The position numbers and the translations under genes were made by a program. This document shows, piece by piece, positions 30,910 to 33,801 of a stretch of DNA of 33,801 bases. Origin of the DNA: Bacteroidales bacterium UBA4331 (GTDB taxonomy: Bacteria > Bacteroidota > Bacteroidia > Bacteroidales > Paludibacteraceae); NCBI GenBank assembly GCA_002394395.1, contig DGTR01000022.1, forward strand, positions 1 through 33,801, in the 5' to 3' direction. Positions within the stretch are counted from its first letter, which is position 1; every line of letters starts with the position of its first letter. The notes below the pieces were generated by a model that did not search any database, was not told where the DNA came from, and worked only from the letters and a program-made list of their open reading frames with translations.

Positions 30910-31443
30910 TTAGTCTATATTCCAATACGCTTCTGGCTCTCCATCAAAGATGGTATCAATGTCCCCATCTGAAAAGCCCGCCACATCGTGAGCATAAGTA
31001 CCTGCATACTCATCTTCACAATCACTGCCGCTATATGGAAACGGATCATAGTGCCTATCGCGAGGAAAGTAGCGCGTTTTTTCCCAATATGGTTCCGGAG
31101 CTTCGTCGCTATATTCGCAAAGTCTTATTTCTTCTATTTTGCCATTTAATTCTACATTTGTAGTAGCTCGATGCTTTCCTTCAAATTTCCAAATGGCATC
31201 GTACTGAATAGGAAGAACCACCTTTCCATCCTTGTTAATTAATCCCCATTTAGATCCTTTTCTTATCCTAGCAAGCCCGTATTCAAAATCACTCACATAA
31301 GAATATCCATATCTGACTTCTAAACTATCTAATTTATTTATTATGTCAGCACTTTCCTCGATTTTTTTGAGTTGTTCCTCTTGTGCTCTCTCCGCAGCGT
31401 CTGCTACAGCAACTCCAATTTGTATTTTTTCTTCGAAGGTCAT
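30910..31443 (-). CDS. WG-repeat protein, cytoplasmic form
   Basis: Starting at ATG 31443 the protein has 177 residues and no signal peptide. An N-terminal helix (EEKIQIGVAVADAAERAQEE) is followed by one clear WG repeat, GLARIRKGSKWGLINKDGKV, and an acidic, Tyr/Asp-rich C-terminus ending AYWNID. A frame from TTG 31494 would begin upstream of the -7 element at 31478-31471, so that extension is not transcribed from this promoter. WG repeats are presumed interaction modules; the partner is unknown. Confidence 0.75.
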   Translation of the reverse strand: MTFEEKIQIGVAVADAAERAQEEQLKKIEESADIINKLDSLEVRYGYSYVSDFEYGLARIRKGSKWGLINKDGKVVLPIQYDAIWKFEGKHRATTNVELNGKIEEIRLCEYSDEAPEPYWEKTRYFPRDRHYDPFPYSGSDCEDEYAGTYAHDVAGFSDGDIDTIFDGEPEAYWNID

Positions 31444-31470
31444 TTTCTCTTCTTTTTTTGTTTGACGGTG

Positions 31471-31478
31471 CAAAGGTA
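31471..31478 (-). promoter_or_regulatory. -7 element upstream of the WG-repeat/SanA-like genes
   Basis: TACCTTTG on the minus strand (31478-31471), 28 bases before the ATG at 31443. A TTTG at correct -33 spacing is not seen, so the promoter may be weak or regulated. Confidence 0.55.
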
Positions 31479-31512
31479 CTGTTTTGGAGTGCAAAGATGT
31501 TGCATTCGAAAA

Positions 31513-32451
31513 TTAAAGATTCATAATTATTTCTGTTCGATGCAAATGTAAAGGATCTTCAGAAGTTGCTGGATAGCATTTGGAACATGGTTTAAATCCA
31601 AGAGATTCAAGCACATTGATAGCAACATCCGTATCCGCATTATACTTTATCATATAATACTTTTTTAACAGATCAATCATGGGCATTTTAAATTTATGTT
31701 GTGCCTCATAAAGACAATCTCTAATTTCTTCTGCCGTAAAACGAGACTTATTTCTACTGTTTATAGTATCAATATGTTCAGTGTTTTTGTAGGATGAATC
31801 TCCTAAATATGCACATTTACCATTATAAGCAATATTAAAGAAACTATATTGGCGCAAATCAGATGTTTTCTTATCGGGTTCGTCCAATAGCCATTTCTTA
31901 AAATCCTTTGTCAATTCAACTATTTGATTGCATATATCTTCCAATGAATAATTATCAAAAGTATATGAGCCTGAATTCTTTTTATTCAGAATACCAATAT
32001 CATCAAGACGAATTCCATATTTTGCAAAAAGATGTAAGCCAAAGATATCACTTTTATCTTCTTCTAGGAAATGCAGATTGTCTTTATACCATTGTCTGAA
32101 TTCCTCTATTTTTTCATCCCCCTGTTCCTTGATTTTATCAGGTAATAGAATACCATTAAAATCTTGATTGAGTTTTTCACAATTAATATCACAATGATAT
32201 GCAGCAACACTCTCAAAGACATAAGTCTTTGTGTCAACTTTGCGGAGCTTATGGTATTCCGGATTTAATATTATTTCCGGATGGAGGACGAATTCTTTAA
32301 ATGCTTGTAATGCTTGTCTTTCACTTTTGTTGAAATACTCAAAGTGGATCTGAGGAATTTCCTCGCACACAATAGTTTGCTCTCCATCGTATTGTTTCTC
32401 ATTAAGATGGAAACTGATACGTTTAAAATTTGCCCGCGTTATATATGCCAT
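31513..32451 (-). CDS. Unknown protein with C-terminal CxxC
   Basis: The 312-residue product (MAYITRANFKRISFHLNEKQ) has no signal peptide or membrane segment and matches no family I recognise. It is rich in Lys, Asp, Asn and Tyr, in keeping with the AT-rich DNA here. Features: a helical middle (EEFRQWYKDNLHFLEED), a segment GIRLDDIGILNKKNSGSYTF, a predicted helical bundle DCLYEAQHKFKMPMIDLLKK, and a C-terminal CSKCYP cysteine pair that may bind metal. It starts 12 bases after the HEPN-like gene, so the two are co-transcribed. Confidence 0.75.
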   Translation of the reverse strand: MAYITRANFKRISFHLNEKQYDGEQTIVCEEIPQIHFEYFNKSERQALQAFKEFVLHPEIILNPEYHKLRKVDTKTYVFESVAAYHCDINCEKLNQDFNGILLPDKIKEQGDEKIEEFRQWYKDNLHFLEEDKSDIFGLHLFAKYGIRLDDIGILNKKNSGSYTFDNYSLEDICNQIVELTKDFKKWLLDEPDKKTSDLRQYSFFNIAYNGKCAYLGDSSYKNTEHIDTINSRNKSRFTAEEIRDCLYEAQHKFKMPMIDLLKKYYMIKYNADTDVAINVLESLGFKPCSKCYPATSEDPLHLHRTEIIMNL

Positions 32452-32463
32452 AATTCAATTGTT

Positions 32464-33180
32464 TTATAATGCAATTATGTTGTTTCTTATTTGTTTGATC
32501 ACTGCTTCAACGTATGCCATCTGCATTCCGTCTTCCTGATCTTGCCAGTACTTTAGTGCCTGTTTTTGCGATGCTGAATTAGCATGATTAACTTCATTTC
32601 TCACAGAAACAATAGCATTTAAATACGTTTTGAACTTTTCTAAGATTTCCTCTTGCTCGGTATCAACTGCCCAATACAGCAATTTAGCCCAAAGTGAATT
32701 GATGCGAGACGGATCAACCGGACTATTACCTTTGTTCTTATCGAAAGCATAAGAATAAACATCTATAGAAATTGCATACTTCGGTGTGATTACCAACTTC
32801 TTACAGTACCGAGTAGGAGTTGCAGCTACTTTATCGTGAAAACCGGTATGTGCCAAGTAGTAATTCAGCATGTTTTCTACTTGATAGTTGACATGAACAA
32901 AGTATTGTCCAACCTCAAAAATAGATTTGTACCAAAGCATTTTTGCGTGGTCATTGATCAAGTTCTGTCGAAGTTGATCGTCTTCTATCTTTTCATAATA
33001 TGCACGTGCTTTCTTTCTGCAACGCTGATGCTGGAGGCGAATGGCAGACGAGAAACCAGAGTCGGCATTGGGTTCGGTTGGAGCGACACTAAGACTCTCT
33101 TTAAGAGCCGTCGCAAATTCCACATTCTGTTCACAAAGTTGTTCTACCTTATGGAGAACCTGTAATAGCTTATCATCCAT
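32464..33180 (-). CDS. Candidate HEPN-domain protein (possible RNase)
   Basis: From ATG 33180 the 238-residue protein is mainly helical and cytoplasmic. Near the C-terminus it has VSVRNEVNHANS: Arg194-Asn195 followed by His199, the R-polar-x3-H form (Rx4H) that marks the active site of HEPN ribonucleases of many toxin, abortive-infection and CRISPR-linked systems. A helix with Glu89 and another with Glu102 could supply the further polar residue. No other domain is recognised. The start overlaps the upstream stop as ATGGATGA (8 bases), so it is translationally coupled to the partial gene. The family assignment rests on one short motif plus helical context, so it is tentative. Confidence 0.7.
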   Translation of the reverse strand: MDDKLLQVLHKVEQLCEQNVEFATALKESLSVAPTEPNADSGFSSAIRLQHQRCRKKARAYYEKIEDDQLRQNLINDHAKMLWYKSIFEVGQYFVHVNYQVENMLNYYLAHTGFHDKVAATPTRYCKKLVITPKYAISIDVYSYAFDKNKGNSPVDPSRINSLWAKLLYWAVDTEQEEILEKFKTYLNAIVSVRNEVNHANSASQKQALKYWQDQEDGMQMAYVEAVIKQIRNNIIAL

Positions 33181-33801
33181 TCTCAAGTAGAGCGTCAAGC
33201 TCCGAATTTAATTCGTCAATATTGACCTTATCCTTAAAGTACTTCGAAATATAAGGCTCGTGCACCAACCAGAACGGCTCTGCACCGTTCGACGGCTCGC
33301 AGTACGAAATGCACAAGCGGTCTTTGGGTAATGAGATATCTGCTGTTAACTTGACAGTAACACCAGTCACTGATCCATCTACAGAAAATTCAGCCCACGT
33401 CCATAAACTACCAGCGCTCTTGCGCATAGTTTCGTAATTATGCTGCTCACGCTTGAAGATGACTTCCGTTTTCATCTTTTTTTCAAACTCTGCTACTGTA
33501 TATGTCTCAAGATACTTCAGATTAGTATGAAGAGGCTGGTTCTTACCACAGCGCTTCGTAAGTTTCTCAAACCTCCTGAGTAACGCCAAATAAGTTGAGT
33601 CCTTTTCACCTTTAACCATCTTCAGGAAAGCGAGTTTACCATCAACAACACAAGACAAAGACATGCCTTTCTGATGAAGCCAGTTCTTATGCTTGTAGTT
33701 CTGATGGGTCTCTAAGCGCTTTTGCGCTTCGGCATAGCCATATTTCTCCCATATATGAATGAGCCCGCGCAAATCTTTAACATACTTGCGAGCAACATTT
33801 A
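33173..33801 (-). CDS. Unknown protein, 5' end beyond the window
   Basis: The frame is open from the right edge (codons NVARKYVKDLRGLIHIWEKY...) to its stop at 33173; at least 208 residues are visible and the true start lies outside. It is a soluble, basic, mixed alpha/beta protein with segments MSLSCVVDGKLAFLKMVKGE, LKYLETYTVAEFEKKMKTEV and WTWAEFSVDGSVTGVTVKL. I recognise no family. It is the first visible gene of the three-gene cluster and overlaps the HEPN-like gene by eight bases, a sign that the two products work together. Confidence 0.75.
   Translation of the reverse strand, partial: NVARKYVKDLRGLIHIWEKYGYAEAQKRLETHQNYKHKNWLHQKGMSLSCVVDGKLAFLKMVKGEKDSTYLALLRRFEKLTKRCGKNQPLHTNLKYLETYTVAEFEKKMKTEVIFKREQHNYETMRKSAGSLWTWAEFSVDGSVTGVTVKLTADISLPKDRLCISYCEPSNGAEPFWLVHEPYISKYFKDKVNIDELNSELDALLENG

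Noticed and set aside
30243..30926. TATATTCCAATA repeated at 30243-30254 and 30915-30926
   Set aside because: A 12-base AT-rich match; one copy is simply the end of the WG-repeat gene, and no wider similarity is seen.
1..33801. tRNA, rRNA, insertion sequences, integrases or replication origins
   Set aside because: None could be supported by reading both strands; no transposase or integrase motifs occur in the frames.

Overview
The window looks like a chromosomal segment of a gut-type Bacteroidales bacterium (Bacteroidota). Evidence: SusC-like TonB receptors with an N-terminal carboxypeptidase-regulatory domain, WG-repeat lipoproteins, an EF-G2-type elongation factor, and promoters of the Bacteroidota form TTTG-N19/20-TAnnTTTG (best at 10346-10318, 10375-10406, 27204-27177 and 27193-27224). 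Starts mostly lack strong Shine-Dalgarno sequences. Genus cannot be fixed from the sequence alone.

Layout. 1-2496 (+): uvrA, cut by the left edge. 2491-8070 (-): two overlapping TonB-dependent receptors and a WG-repeat lipoprotein. 8111-10267 (-): an EF-G paralogue with a degenerate GTPase centre, divergent from 10421-15717 (+), a compact operon: D-2-hydroxyacid dehydrogenase, small lipoprotein, pepT, gcvT, patatin phospholipase, TetR regulator. 15800-17449 (+): an acyl-CoA ligase with its own promoter, a candidate TetR operator and a strong terminator at 17532-17565. 27150 down to 17606 (-): a tightly packed eight-gene run: nadE, murB, murA, hpt, dsbD-like, rlmB-like, rluA-like, pectate lyase, many joined by overlaps. 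27243-28544 (+): a secreted carboxypeptidase-regulatory-domain protein sharing interleaved promoters with nadE.

From about 28545 to the right edge the character changes. Sequence becomes AT-rich, genes are mostly unrecognisable, there is a 570-base gene-poor stretch with large palindromes and TGACAC repeats, and a decapitated VWA-type gene. The last genes, all on the minus strand, are a lipoprotein, a SanA/YdcF-like protein, a WG-repeat protein, and a three-gene cluster of an unknown protein, a candidate HEPN RNase and a partial unknown protein. This is most likely an acquired or decaying accessory island.

The most striking signal is not a gene. A short interspersed repeat, built from the word TGACAGA alternating with 9-16-base mini-hairpin spacers, sits in frame inside three unrelated protein genes (uvrA twice, the dsbD-like gene, and the carboxypeptidase-regulatory gene), in both orientations relative to coding. 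A second word family (ATCAGC/CCTTCAG) occurs four more times inside uvrA, and related word-hairpin-word or word-repeat sequences (AATGAT, AAATGGTA) occupy gene junctions. Together they suggest an active process that seeds short repeats into genes and spacers of this genome.
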